Origin: Natrialba hulunbeirensis JCM 10989
GTDB lineage: Archaea > Halobacteriota > Halobacteria > Halobacteriales > Natrialbaceae
Assembly (NCBI RefSeq): GCF_000337575.1
Contig: NZ_AOIM01000017.1
Location: 38,883-102,882 of the forward strand
Direction of reading: 5' to 3'
DNA: 64,000 bases
Part shown: in pieces, positions 25,470-33,773 of the stretch
Layout of the letters: each line of letters begins with the position of its first letter
Numbering within the stretch: position 1 is the first letter of the stretch
Translations under genes and position numbers: made by a program
The notes under the pieces: generated by a model
What the model saw: the letters and a program-made list of their open reading frames with translations, nothing else
The model's database searches: none
What the model was told of the DNA's origin: nothing

Positions 25470-25620
25470 TTGACATCCTCCACACGGCTGAAGCCGTGGG
25501 ATTCCCCCGTTGGGATATTGTGGTTTACGACGTGATCTGTTCTTGAGGTGCAAACGCACCAGTTTCCTTGTCAAACAGGAACGTCGATGGCTGTGCCAAC
25601 CAGCCGTTACTCCTATCTCC
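25470..25620 (-). ncRNA. Predicted omega-RNA (sotRNA) region at the tnpB 3' end
   Basis: TnpB guide RNAs are transcribed from the 3' end of the element and end at its right boundary, so the scaffold should finish at 25470 with the guide read from the HEPN flank. The subterminal hairpin lies inside. The 5' limit is a guess; no expression evidence. Confidence 0.35.
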
Positions 25621-26805
25621 CCCATCACAAGCGAGACTCGGAGGTACTTTTTGTCGAATGTTTTCTGCACCGTTCACGTCCGCGTTCATCACTGCCCCGC
25701 AGTCATCGCACACGTACAAGCCACGTTCAACACGGTTTGCTTTGCGCTCCCGGCCACAGCACGAACACGACTTCGACGTATCTCGCTCGGATACGTACTT
25801 GACCGTGATGCCGTCCATCTCGGCCTTGTATTCGAACAGGTCGGTGAAGCGGTTGAACGCCCACGAATGCAAATCGAGGTTTCCATGTTTACCCCAGTCC
25901 TTTGATTCGCCGTTCTCCTCAACTTCGCGGATACCGGAGAGGTTACCCACCACAATCGTTCCAACACCCTCCTCGACACACCGCTCAACGATGTGTTTTG
26001 AGAGGGTGTGGAAGTAGTGGGTGCGGCGAGCCGACTTCTTCTGATGCAACCGATTCGCTTGCTTGGAGTCGGCGTCGTCGCACCGGGCAATCCGCTTGCT
26101 GAAGTAGTAGTCGTCCTGCTTCAGGCAGTTCAGCGGGTACAGCTCGGCATGGCCGTCTTCGTAGGCGAGTGCGGCGAAGTTGTTGATGCCGAGGTCAACA
26201 CCCACGGTCTTCTCACCCGGTGCTTCGGACACGTCGACCTCGACTTTGCACACGAAGTGGAGTTCCCACTCCTTGCCAGTCCAGACTGCCCGTACTTGTT
26301 GGGCGCTCTCGACTGTGGAAAGGTCAACGTTGGGACGAGTCTGGTACTCACAGAGGATGAAGTCTGACCAGTACTCTTTCAGGTTCGACCCCTTTGAGAG
26401 TCGAACGCGGTCGTACTGGGTGTCGAGTTTGAAGCCAGCGGCTTTGAACGTGACCGTTGAACGCGGGTGTTTGTCGCCGTGTTTGCGGTAGCCGGGCGGG
26501 TTCGCTCGCGTGTCTCCGTTGCGTCGTTTGCCGTACCAGCCGTTAAACGCCTCAGCGAGTTCTTGAAGAACGCGCTGGCTTGACTGAGAATGGAGGTCAT
26601 CGTAGCGTTCGTGCGACTTGAGGTACGCGGTGAGTTCGTTGTGTTCAGGGATGTAGTCGATTTCGTCCCAGACACGACTGATTGTCCACCGTCCGACGTT
26701 CCAGAGTTTACTGGCGGCGAACCCGAGCGAGTCAAGGTCGTCAGACACCTGTTGCTGGTTCCTGATGGAAGCAGTGTAGGTGCGAGTGACGACCTGTTTC
26801 GCCAT
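25525..26805 (-). CDS. tnpB: TnpB, RNA-guided nuclease family (IS1341 type)
   Basis: A 426-residue protein. TnpB proteins are RNA-guided DNA nucleases that help the element persist. RuvC-I has Asp204 (VGVDLGINNF), RuvC-III has Asp376 (NADVNGAENI), and the zinc ribbon is Cys347, Cys350, Cys366 and Cys369. At RuvC-II, where canonical TnpB has Glu in a VEDL-like motif, this one reads IVVGNLSGIRE (Gly287), so the catalytic Glu is absent or shifted. Some TnpB lineages are known to have relocated this residue. Glu294 in GIRE is a nearby candidate. It sits within an element that cut a HEPN toxin gene. Confidence 0.93.
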   Translation of the reverse strand: MAKQVVTRTYTASIRNQQQVSDDLDSLGFAASKLWNVGRWTISRVWDEIDYIPEHNELTAYLKSHERYDDLHSQSSQRVLQELAEAFNGWYGKRRNGDTRANPPGYRKHGDKHPRSTVTFKAAGFKLDTQYDRVRLSKGSNLKEYWSDFILCEYQTRPNVDLSTVESAQQVRAVWTGKEWELHFVCKVEVDVSEAPGEKTVGVDLGINNFAALAYEDGHAELYPLNCLKQDDYYFSKRIARCDDADSKQANRLHQKKSARRTHYFHTLSKHIVERCVEEGVGTIVVGNLSGIREVEENGESKDWGKHGNLDLHSWAFNRFTDLFEYKAEMDGITVKYVSERDTSKSCSCCGRERKANRVERGLYVCDDCGAVMNADVNGAENIRQKVPPSLACDGGDRSNGWLAQPSTFLFDKETGAFAPQEQITS

Positions 26806-26946
26806 ACGTAACCTATGTAGAGAAACCTACTTGAAGGTATGGATCGTGCAACGTGGAATATCCGGCTTGTTGTGAAACGTGGAGCGATGCAGCAGTGGCG
26901 GCTTCATCCGCACGGCTAAAGCCGTGGGCTTTCGCCTGTACCTTCT

Positions 26947-27123
26947 GTAATGGCCGTTCCGTGCAAGCAGAAAGCTAGCAGCGTCGAGGAGCCGGCACGC
27001 CTTCCGCAGTTGCAGAACGGCCGGGTCGGAGACGTACTCGAGTCCAACCTCCGGCTGCTCGGGCTTTCGCTGGAACGCGCCTTCTGCGTCTGCGAGTGCT
27101 GCTTCGAGGTCCTTCGACGTCAT
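26947..27123 (-). pseudogene. HEPN toxin, N-terminal fragment (gene split by IS insertion)
   Basis: 59 codons from ATG 27123: MTSKDLEAALADAEGAF, then PAVLQLRKACRLLDAASFLLARNGHY, the first HEPN helices. The ATG overlaps the stop of the MNT gene (ATGA), the standard MNT-HEPN arrangement. Translation would run on into the insertion and stop at 26827, giving a 98-residue chimera. The restored gene would encode 160 residues. Inactivation of the toxin is inferred from the split. Confidence 0.88.
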
Positions 27124-27776
27124 CCGTCCACCCCGAAGACATCACGCTTCACCCGTCGGAGCGTCTCGCTCTCGACGAGGGGAATTCCCTCCTGCAGAAT
27201 AGGACGCAAATCATCGCCGCGCTTGCGGGCGCTCTCGGGTGATTCGACGAAAACCTCGAACTCGTATCGATCACCGTCAATCGGTTCGGCTTCCAGATCT
27301 CGGACGACGTCCGAGACAGTCCGTCGCGCAGAAACCGGGTCTTCGTTTTCGCCAACGAGGACGAAAACGTCGATATCGCTCGCGCGGTCAGCCTCGCCGC
27401 GCGCTACGCTACCGAAGCAGAGGACTCCCGCGATTGACGGTACGTTGTCATCTACTCGCTTGACGAATCGTCTGAGCGGAGCGCGAAATTCTGTTTGCGG
27501 AATTTCGAGAAGCGGGTCGTCGGCGTCTCGGAGTCGACGTTCGTCGATGCGGTAGAGGGTCCGTTTCCCGGCGTCGCGCCTAACGATGAGTCCCATCGCC
27601 TCAAGGAGCGCAAGCGCCTTCGAGACGCTGGGACCGCCATATCCGGTCAGTCGCTGAAGCTCCCGGTTCGAGAACTCCTCGGTCGGGTTACGGGCGAGTA
27701 TCTCGAGTGCCTCATCCATCGCCGCGTACCGAAAGACCTGCTCGTTCGGGAGCGGCAATCGTACTTCGACGGCCAT
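27120..27776 (-). CDS. MNT nucleotidyltransferase antitoxin with N-terminal winged helix
   Basis: A 218-residue protein. Residues ~20-85 are a MarR-like winged helix (LEILARNPTEEFSNRELQRL, GPSVSKALALLEAMGLI). Residues ~100-218 are a minimal nucleotidyltransferase with GSVARGEADRASDID: Gly122-Ser123 and Asp134/Asp136 are the canonical GSx10DxD site. In HEPN/MNT systems the MNT partner neutralises the HEPN toxin, in some cases by AMPylating it; the winged helix could autoregulate the operon. Its cognate HEPN gene overlaps by 4 bp and is disrupted by an IS, so this is now an orphan antitoxin. Confidence 0.93.
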   Translation of the reverse strand: MAVEVRLPLPNEQVFRYAAMDEALEILARNPTEEFSNRELQRLTGYGGPSVSKALALLEAMGLIVRRDAGKRTLYRIDERRLRDADDPLLEIPQTEFRAPLRRFVKRVDDNVPSIAGVLCFGSVARGEADRASDIDVFVLVGENEDPVSARRTVSDVVRDLEAEPIDGDRYEFEVFVESPESARKRGDDLRPILQEGIPLVESETLRRVKRDVFGVDG

Positions 27777-27918
27777 TTGTTACATTCCATATAACGCGTT
27801 ATACCACATATAACTATCATCTGCTAGTCGGAATATCGGTAGTGGGTGTGACAATCTGTTTGAACTCGAGACGGCAATGGAGAACGCACCTGATTGACCA
27901 AATCGAGACGTTCGACAG

Positions 27919-27928
27919 GATATTTACC
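27919..27928 (+). promoter_or_regulatory. TATA box of the lipid reductase gene
   Basis: GATATTTACC is centred about 28 bp before ATG 27951, which favours that ATG over the in-frame ATG at 27894 and predicts a leaderless mRNA. Confidence 0.55.
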
Positions 27929-27950
27929 GACCGCCGTGAACGTGACGGAC

Positions 27951-29036
27951 ATGTACGATTTCGTCGTGGTGGGCGTCGGCCCCGCCGGCGCGCGCTTCGC
28001 CCGACGGGCAGCCGAGAAGGGGTTCGACGTGCTCGCACTCGAGAAGGGCACCGTCGGCACGCCCCTTGCCTGTTCGGGACACGTCAGCACCGACATCTGG
28101 GAGTTCACCGGCCTGGGTGCACGCGAGAAACTCTTCCAGAACGAGATTTACGGTGCACGATTCCACGTCGGCGGGCCGAACAGCGACGAGTATCCCTTCT
28201 ACAAGCGCGAGGTGGCCTCGAACGTCATCGACCGCGTCGGACTGGATCGCCACCTCGCTGACCTCGCGCGCGAGGCCGGCGCAGACGTTCGCGAGGAACA
28301 CACCGTTACCGACGTCCGCGAGCACCACGACCGCGTCGAGGTCGACGTGAGCGGTCCCGACGGACCCGTTACCTTCGAGGCAAAGATGGTCGCTGGCTGC
28401 GACGGCCCACGCTCGCGGGTTCGGGGCGAACTCGGCCTTCCCGAACCCGACGAGTTGCTCCACGGGGTGCTCGCGTTTTCGGACGAGGCGGACGACCAGG
28501 ACTTCGTCGACGTCCACCTCACCGCGCCGACGTTCTTCGCGTGGCGCATCCCGCGGGGTGACGCCGGCGTCGAGTACGGGCTCGCCGCGCCGCCAGGTGT
28601 GCAGGTCACGAAGCACTTCGAGGAACTGATCGACGGCTACGAAATCGACGTCTCACACCGCTGCTCGGGTGCGATTCCGATCGGCCCGCCGGATCGCGTG
28701 ACGAGTCGCCGTGGCTTCCTCCTCGGCGACGCGGCTGCCCAGACCAAGCCCTTCACCGGCGGCGGCATCCTCTACGGCATGACGAGCGCCGACCACGCGG
28801 CCCGCGAGATCGACCCTGACCGGCCGACGACGCTCGCCGCCTACGAACGCGCCTGGCGCGACGATATCGAGCGCGATCAGGAACTCGGCCACTGGCTCCG
28901 GCGAGCGTACTCACTTCCCGAGCCGATCCAGCACCTCGGCCTCGGCGCGCTCTCGGGCGAAATCGGCGTTCACATGGACCGACCGACATCGCTGGTGTCG
29001 GCAAAGCACCTCAAGACGGTCTTCTCCTGGCGCTGA
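27951..29036 (+). CDS. Geranylgeranyl reductase family flavoprotein
   Basis: A 361-residue FAD-dependent reductase of the type that saturates geranylgeranyl chains of archaeal membrane lipids or menaquinone. FAD-binding GVGPAGA is at residues 8-14; further signatures are ALEKGTVGTPLACSGHVS, CDGPRSRVRGELGL and GDAAAQTKPFTGGGILYGM. The substrate-pocket strand FFAWRIPRGDAGVEYGLA matches the family's YxWxFP region. A larger paralogue is at 55.5 kb, so the two likely differ in substrate (lipid versus quinone or cofactor). Confidence 0.9.
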   Translation: MYDFVVVGVGPAGARFARRAAEKGFDVLALEKGTVGTPLACSGHVSTDIWEFTGLGAREKLFQNEIYGARFHVGGPNSDEYPFYKREVASNVIDRVGLDRHLADLAREAGADVREEHTVTDVREHHDRVEVDVSGPDGPVTFEAKMVAGCDGPRSRVRGELGLPEPDELLHGVLAFSDEADDQDFVDVHLTAPTFFAWRIPRGDAGVEYGLAAPPGVQVTKHFEELIDGYEIDVSHRCSGAIPIGPPDRVTSRRGFLLGDAAAQTKPFTGGGILYGMTSADHAAREIDPDRPTTLAAYERAWRDDIERDQELGHWLRRAYSLPEPIQHLGLGALSGEIGVHMDRPTSLVSAKHLKTVFSWR

Positions 29037-29040
29037 TCTG

Positions 29041-29085
29041 ACTGGGCGGACTGGCGAACTGGCGGACTGGCGGACTGGCGAACTC
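29041..29085. repeat. Tandem 8-bp repeat ACTGGCGR
   Basis: Exact units ACTGGCGA, ACTGGCGG, ACTGGCGG and ACTGGCGA run from 29050 to 29081, with degenerate copies on each side, in the gap between the lipid reductase and MATE genes. Confidence 0.8.
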
Positions 29086-29148
29086 ACTGGAACCACGACG
29101 AAACGGCAAACGACAGACCGAAGGAAGCAGTCCCGAAACCTCCTGTCG

Positions 29149-30588
29149 ATGGCAGGGCGATACGCCGGCGTCGTCGCGTTCGTCGCGAGCGTGCTCGAAC
29201 GTCTCGGAATCATCAGCGCCGAGCGCTTTCGCCCGACGATGGACCTCGCGTGGCCACGTATCGTCACCGGCTTCGCGATCATGTCGAAGCAGACGGCCGA
29301 CCTGGCGATGGTCGGGCTGGCCGTCGGCGTCACCGGTACCGCGGGGATGGCCTACGCGCTCGCCTACTGGGAACTCGTGACGATGCTCGGCCTCGGACTC
29401 GCGGGCGGCACCGTTTCGCTCGTCTCCCAGAACTACGGCGGCGAGGAAACCGAGCGCGCCTCGCTCGTCGTCACACAGAGCGTCCTGCTCGCTGTCGTTT
29501 TCGCACTGCCGCTCATGGCCATCTTTCTCTTCGCTGCCGCACCCCTGATCGGGCTGCTCGGTTCGAACCCGGAGGCTATCGAGCACGGCAGCACCTATCT
29601 CGTCTTCGTCGCGCCCGCCGTCCTGTTCGAACTCTGTAACCTGATCGCCAGCCGGACCTACACCGGCGTCGGCGACACCTTCACCGAGATGGTCGCCCGC
29701 GCGGGCGGCGCGGTCCTCAACATCCTTCTGAGTGGCCTGCTGATCTTCAGCTTCGATCTCGGTGTCGCGGGCGCGGCGATTGGAACCAGCCTCTCAACTG
29801 GCTTCGTGACGCTCGTGCTCGCCTGGGGCATGACCGGCCGCTCGTACGGCCGACTCGGCATGGAACCGAGTCCAGTTCCGATCAGCCTGCGCGGGCCGTG
29901 GTTCGACCTCAGTGTCGTCCGCGAACTCATCGAGATTTCGACGCCCGAAATCGGCCGCCGACTCGCGGGCGGCGCGGTCGTCTTTCCGCTCCTCTGGATC
30001 GCCGGCACCTTCGGCCCCGTCATCGTCACCGCACTCGAGGTCGGCCGCCGCGTCCGGAGCCTGATCAACAGCGTGAACTGGGGCCTTTCCCTCGCGGCAA
30101 GCTCGCTCGTCGGCCAACACCTCGGTGCGGGTGACGAGGACGAGGCGGGTGCCTACGGCGCGTCGATCATTCGGCTCTCGACCGTGCTCTACGTCGCGAT
30201 TGCGGTGCTCGTGATCGTGTTTGCAGAGCCGATCGCGAGCGTGTTTGTCGACGATGCGGGTGCAATCGAGGCCGCGGCGGTGTTCGTCGCCGTTGGCGCG
30301 GTGAGTTCGATCGGATTCGGAATCGACGGCGCGGCAGCGGGCGCACTGCTCGGTGCGGGCGACACCCGCCTCCCGTTCGTCGCCTCGCTGGTCGGCCGTT
30401 ACGTCTTCGCGCTCCCGGTGGCACTGCTCGGCGTCGTCACGCCGCTCGACGTCGTCGCGCTCTACCTGGCGCTGTTACTCGAGACGTTCGTTCCGGGCGG
30501 GATCAACTACGCGCTGTTCAGGCGCGGGCGCTGGAAGGCGGTGAGCCGACGCTACCGGCCGTCGTCTTCGTCGGATCTCGACACATAG
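29149..30588 (+). CDS. MATE family efflux transporter
   Basis: A 479-residue membrane protein with about 12 helices in two homologous halves. MATE features are MDLAWPRIVTGFAIMSKQTADLAMVGLAVG in the first half, LGLGLAGGTVSLVSQNYGG, and the second-half mirror SLAASSLVGQHLGAGDEDEA. MATE proteins export drugs or metabolites using Na+ or H+ gradients. It follows the lipid reductase by 112 bp across a repeat-bearing gap; a shared transcript is possible. Substrate unknown. Confidence 0.93.
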   Translation: MAGRYAGVVAFVASVLERLGIISAERFRPTMDLAWPRIVTGFAIMSKQTADLAMVGLAVGVTGTAGMAYALAYWELVTMLGLGLAGGTVSLVSQNYGGEETERASLVVTQSVLLAVVFALPLMAIFLFAAAPLIGLLGSNPEAIEHGSTYLVFVAPAVLFELCNLIASRTYTGVGDTFTEMVARAGGAVLNILLSGLLIFSFDLGVAGAAIGTSLSTGFVTLVLAWGMTGRSYGRLGMEPSPVPISLRGPWFDLSVVRELIEISTPEIGRRLAGGAVVFPLLWIAGTFGPVIVTALEVGRRVRSLINSVNWGLSLAASSLVGQHLGAGDEDEAGAYGASIIRLSTVLYVAIAVLVIVFAEPIASVFVDDAGAIEAAAVFVAVGAVSSIGFGIDGAAAGALLGAGDTRLPFVASLVGRYVFALPVALLGVVTPLDVVALYLALLLETFVPGGINYALFRRGRWKAVSRRYRPSSSSDLDT

Positions 30589-30618
30589 GAATATCGTGCC
30601 CGACGGCGAGAGTCCTCG

Positions 30619-32049
30619 TCAGTCCGCGGCGTTCGGAACGATCGCTCCGTTTCCGCGGAACAGGTTTGACGGGTCGTACGTCGACTTCACGTCCACGAGT
30701 CGATCGTAGTTCTCCCCATAGAGCATTTTTCCGGGATCCTCGTTCAGTCCTGGGAAGTTCCCATACCGACCCGAGGCGACCGGCAAGGCCTGCACGTCGG
30801 CGATTCCCTCGCGAGCCCAGGTCACGTTCACGTCGTCGTTCGCCGGATCCTCCCAGTTCGCCTCGAACGTGACCATGTACGGTTTGTCCCGGTGCCAGAA
30901 CGCGGTTTCGTCCTGTGGCACCTCGGCGACCGCACCGTCGAGGTGCCAGATATCGACCGTCGAGAGCGCCGACGGTGCGGACTCGTTACACTGCAGAACG
31001 ACGTCGACGAGGTCGTCAGTGATCGCCGTAACGTAGATCGACTTCCAGTAGTACCGGAGTCCGTCCGGGTAATCCTCGTCGAGCATCGACTGCAGGTCGG
31101 TGAACGCCATCGGCCTGCTAAAGTCGGCGACCGGCGTCAGGCCCGCTCGAAGCGACTCGAAAACGTGGTCGACATCCGCACGGTCGCCACGGGAAGAGCC
31201 GAGGAACGCGACCGCCGGGTCGCCCCACACAGATTCGGGGAACTCCTCGAGTTCGGGGACGTGCGCGGCGAACATGAGGACGCCCGCGTCTCGCGGTGCA
31301 GTCTCGACCCACTCGCGGTAGCGATCCACCGCCGTTGCTGCGTCGTCACCGGTGTACCAACTGAACAGTGTCTCTACGTCGGGACCGACTTCGTGAAGCG
31401 CGAACTCAAACGACGTGACGACACCGAACGCGCCGCCGCCACCGCGGAGCGCCCAGAACAGGTCCGCGTTTCGATCGGCGCTCGCCGTTCGAACCTCGCC
31501 GTCTGCCGTGACGACGTCGACGCTGACCAGGTTGTCCGCGGCCAGCCCGTACTGGCGGCTGAGGTGGCCGTAGCCGCCGTTGAGCGTCAGCCCAGCGACG
31601 CCGGTTTCCGAAACGGCCCCGAGCGCCGTCGCGAGGCCGAACAGTTGTGTCTCACGGTCGACGTCGCCGAGGGTGGCCCCGCCTTCGACGCGGACCGTTT
31701 CCGTCTCTCGATCGACCCGGACGCTGCGCATATTCGAGAGGTCGATGACGAGACCACCGTCCGTGACAGCCGTGCCGGCAACGTTGTGGCCGCCACCCCG
31801 AACAGCGACGGGCAACTCGTGCTCGCGGGCGAAATCCACCGCTGCGACGACGTCAGCGACGCCGGCACACTGGGCGATGATCGCGGGATACCTGTCGATC
31901 ATCCCGTTCCAGATCCGTCTGGCCTCGTCGTACGCGCCATTGGATGGGAGCACGATCTCACCCGCAAATTCGGATTGAACGGTTCCGACGGCGTCGCGCG
32001 GGAGCCGAGCGAGCGATTCCTCGCCTGGAGACTTGTCAGTCGTTGCCAT
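30619..32049 (-). CDS. FAD-linked oxidase with berberine-bridge (BBE) C-terminus
   Basis: A 476-residue flavoprotein oxidase. The FAD domain has PVAVRGGGHNVAGTAV, where His is the usual 8-alpha-histidyl FAD attachment site, then GGATLGDVDRET and LTLNGGYGHLSRQYGLAADNLV. The second covalent anchor (Cys) of bicovalent BBE enzymes is missing: the region reads ALGAVSETGVAG. The C-terminus ends with the BBE motif (YGENYDRLVDVKSTYDPSNLF). The start at 32049 (MATTDKSP) is preferred. Substrate unknown; typically sugars or alcohols. Confidence 0.92.
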   Translation of the reverse strand: MATTDKSPGEESLARLPRDAVGTVQSEFAGEIVLPSNGAYDEARRIWNGMIDRYPAIIAQCAGVADVVAAVDFAREHELPVAVRGGGHNVAGTAVTDGGLVIDLSNMRSVRVDRETETVRVEGGATLGDVDRETQLFGLATALGAVSETGVAGLTLNGGYGHLSRQYGLAADNLVSVDVVTADGEVRTASADRNADLFWALRGGGGAFGVVTSFEFALHEVGPDVETLFSWYTGDDAATAVDRYREWVETAPRDAGVLMFAAHVPELEEFPESVWGDPAVAFLGSSRGDRADVDHVFESLRAGLTPVADFSRPMAFTDLQSMLDEDYPDGLRYYWKSIYVTAITDDLVDVVLQCNESAPSALSTVDIWHLDGAVAEVPQDETAFWHRDKPYMVTFEANWEDPANDDVNVTWAREGIADVQALPVASGRYGNFPGLNEDPGKMLYGENYDRLVDVKSTYDPSNLFRGNGAIVPNAAD

Positions 32050-32148
32050 GGATACTCGTACGCTGCCGAACGAGATAACCAAGTCGCTGGTATCGCGCGT
32101 GACGGACTCTCTCGGCGCCTGACGGGTGTTTCTGGAAACGGACGTTCG

Positions 32149-32529
32149 TCACTCCGTCCCCACGAGACCGCAGGTGATCGAGGCTGGTTCGACCAATTCC
32201 GCACCGTCGACCGCATCCGGCGTCAACAAGAGCACAGTGTCGTCCGGTAGCTCCTCCTCGACTCGTACCGTCCGGCCGAGGGCATCCTCGAGTGCCTCCG
32301 GAGACGCGTCCGCCGCGAGATCCGTCGGTGGCTGTGGGAGGACGAATACGAGGTCGGCGGGTCGGTCGTGATCCGTTTCGGCCATCTCGAGGAGGTCGGC
32401 CAGCGCGTCAGTGTCGAGGGACTCGAGTGACCGGATCGTCACGCGTTCGGTATCGGAGCCGGGGGCGTCGGCGGACTGGGTGCGGACGCGGTCTGCGAGG
32501 TCGGCGAAGTCGGTGTTCTCGAAGGACAT
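32149..32529 (-). CDS. Haloarchaeal hypothetical protein (126 aa)
   Basis: From ATG 32529 (MSFENTDFADLADRVRTQ) a compact acidic alpha/beta protein: strands VTIRSLES, ADLVFVLPQPP and DTVLLLTPDAVDGAELV, and the ending ITCGLVGTE. The longer frame starting at 32712 adds 61 residues of un-haloarchaeal composition and is rejected. No family recognised. It is 100 bp upstream of the FAD oxidase on the same strand and might be co-transcribed. Confidence 0.65.
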   Translation of the reverse strand: MSFENTDFADLADRVRTQSADAPGSDTERVTIRSLESLDTDALADLLEMAETDHDRPADLVFVLPQPPTDLAADASPEALEDALGRTVRVEEELPDDTVLLLTPDAVDGAELVEPASITCGLVGTE

Positions 32530-32775
32530 GTCCGTGGCTCCAGCGCCGGGTTCCGTAAGCGTGTGCCCGGCCAGTTCTGGTCGCGAGAATAGCACTGCCT
32601 GCTTTAGATCAGCAGGGACAGTCAAGCACTGTTGCAAACGGTCTCTAGATGGCAGCCATTGGAAGACGGGCGATATATTCAAGTGATAGTTCCCAGAATG
32701 AGTAGCCGTCATCTTGTGGCTGGAGCGGCAGGACTGTCACTCCAGCCGGTCGCCGCCCGGTAGCGGCTTCCAGAT

Positions 32776-33708
32776 ATGGACGACCAGATTGAGAAGATAC
32801 TAGCACAGTATAGTACTGCAAGTAGCGTCATCCGTGAACTGCACGACGTTCCGCCGTACCGTGTCTACGAAGTCGAACTCGATACGCGGCGTGCAGTGGT
32901 GAAAGTCGACGATCATCCACGGGGACACGCAGCCGACGAAGGTCGTGTTCACGAGTACGTCGCAACGGAGACAACAGCTTCCGTTCCCGAAGTAATCACT
33001 GTTGGGTCTGACCACTATATTACAGCCTGGCGAGACGAGATTGCACGTTCAGCAACACAGATCAGCCCCGACTGGGCACACGCTGCAGGTATCTGGATGG
33101 CTACACTCCACGATGACACTGCCGGTGTGTTCGACGTGTTCGGTCAGCCTCGAAACGATGGCACGAGTCTTTCACTTGCAGCCCACGACACCTGGACTGA
33201 CGCTGTCATCAAACGAATTAACCATCATCGTCAGTACCTCGCGGCGAAGGGCTACGCAGACGTTGCCGACGCTGTTGGACGGTTCTTTCGGGACAATCTC
33301 CGCGTTTTCGATGATGTCGGTGAGCCGGTGCTCTGTCACGGCGACGTTCATCCTGAACACCTCAGCCGAACGAGTGAGAACGGGTGCATCGCGATCGATT
33401 TCGAACACGCACTCGTTGCACCGGCGGAGTACGACTATTGGCGGACAGTGATGCCGTACTTCGAAGAGTCAGATACCGTTGACGAAACTGTTACGCGGGC
33501 GTTCCGGGACGGATACGGGTCTGTCCGACCGCTTCCCGATGGCTTCGAGGAGCGACGCCCACTATACAGATTGATCAACTGGGTTGCGTTCCTCGAATCA
33601 CTCTACCTCCAACAGAACGTTGACCTAGACAAGCGCGAAGAGATCGGCAATTGGATGCGAAAACGTGTATCCGAGACACTTTCGGAGGTGAGAGAGACAG
33701 TCGACTAA
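32776..33708 (+). CDS. Phosphotransferase (APH/choline kinase fold)
   Basis: A 310-residue kinase-fold protein. Brenner motif LCHGDVHPEHL holds the catalytic Asp, and IDFEHALVAPAEYD is the metal-binding DFG-equivalent; the Lys of AVVKVDDH would contact ATP. Members phosphorylate small hydroxylated metabolites or aminoglycosides; the true substrate is unknown. Base composition and codon use are noticeably less GC-rich than neighbours (many A/T-ending codons), suggesting acquisition by transfer. It stands alone, divergent from the hypothetical gene at 32.2 kb. Confidence 0.88.
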   Translation: MDDQIEKILAQYSTASSVIRELHDVPPYRVYEVELDTRRAVVKVDDHPRGHAADEGRVHEYVATETTASVPEVITVGSDHYITAWRDEIARSATQISPDWAHAAGIWMATLHDDTAGVFDVFGQPRNDGTSLSLAAHDTWTDAVIKRINHHRQYLAAKGYADVADAVGRFFRDNLRVFDDVGEPVLCHGDVHPEHLSRTSENGCIAIDFEHALVAPAEYDYWRTVMPYFEESDTVDETVTRAFRDGYGSVRPLPDGFEERRPLYRLINWVAFLESLYLQQNVDLDKREEIGNWMRKRVSETLSEVRETVD

Positions 33709-33773
33709 GCAACCCGGAAAGACACAGAGCAACGAAGCAACGAGGGGACACCTCAGAAACGCAACTACGGTAA

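Larger units (their letters stand above)
25470..26946 (-). mobile_element. IS200/IS605-family element, IS608-like, tnpB only
   Basis: Both ends are defined to the base. The left flank on the minus strand ends TTAC and the right end finishes TCAA, the cleavage tetranucleotides known for IS608. There is no target duplication, and the flanks rejoin as an uninterrupted HEPN frame. Subterminal palindromes are CACGGCTTTAGCCGTG at the left end (26911-26926) and CACGGCTTCAGCCGTG at the right end (25483-25498), the hairpins a Y1 transposase would bind. It is 1,477 bp long, carries tnpB but no tnpA, so it needs a transposase in trans. Confidence 0.93.

Noticed and set aside
32530..32712. N-terminal extension of the hypothetical gene at 32149-32529
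   Set aside because: The added 61 residues have different composition and no TATA box suits the upstream ATG; ATG 32529 gives a normal haloarchaeal protein.
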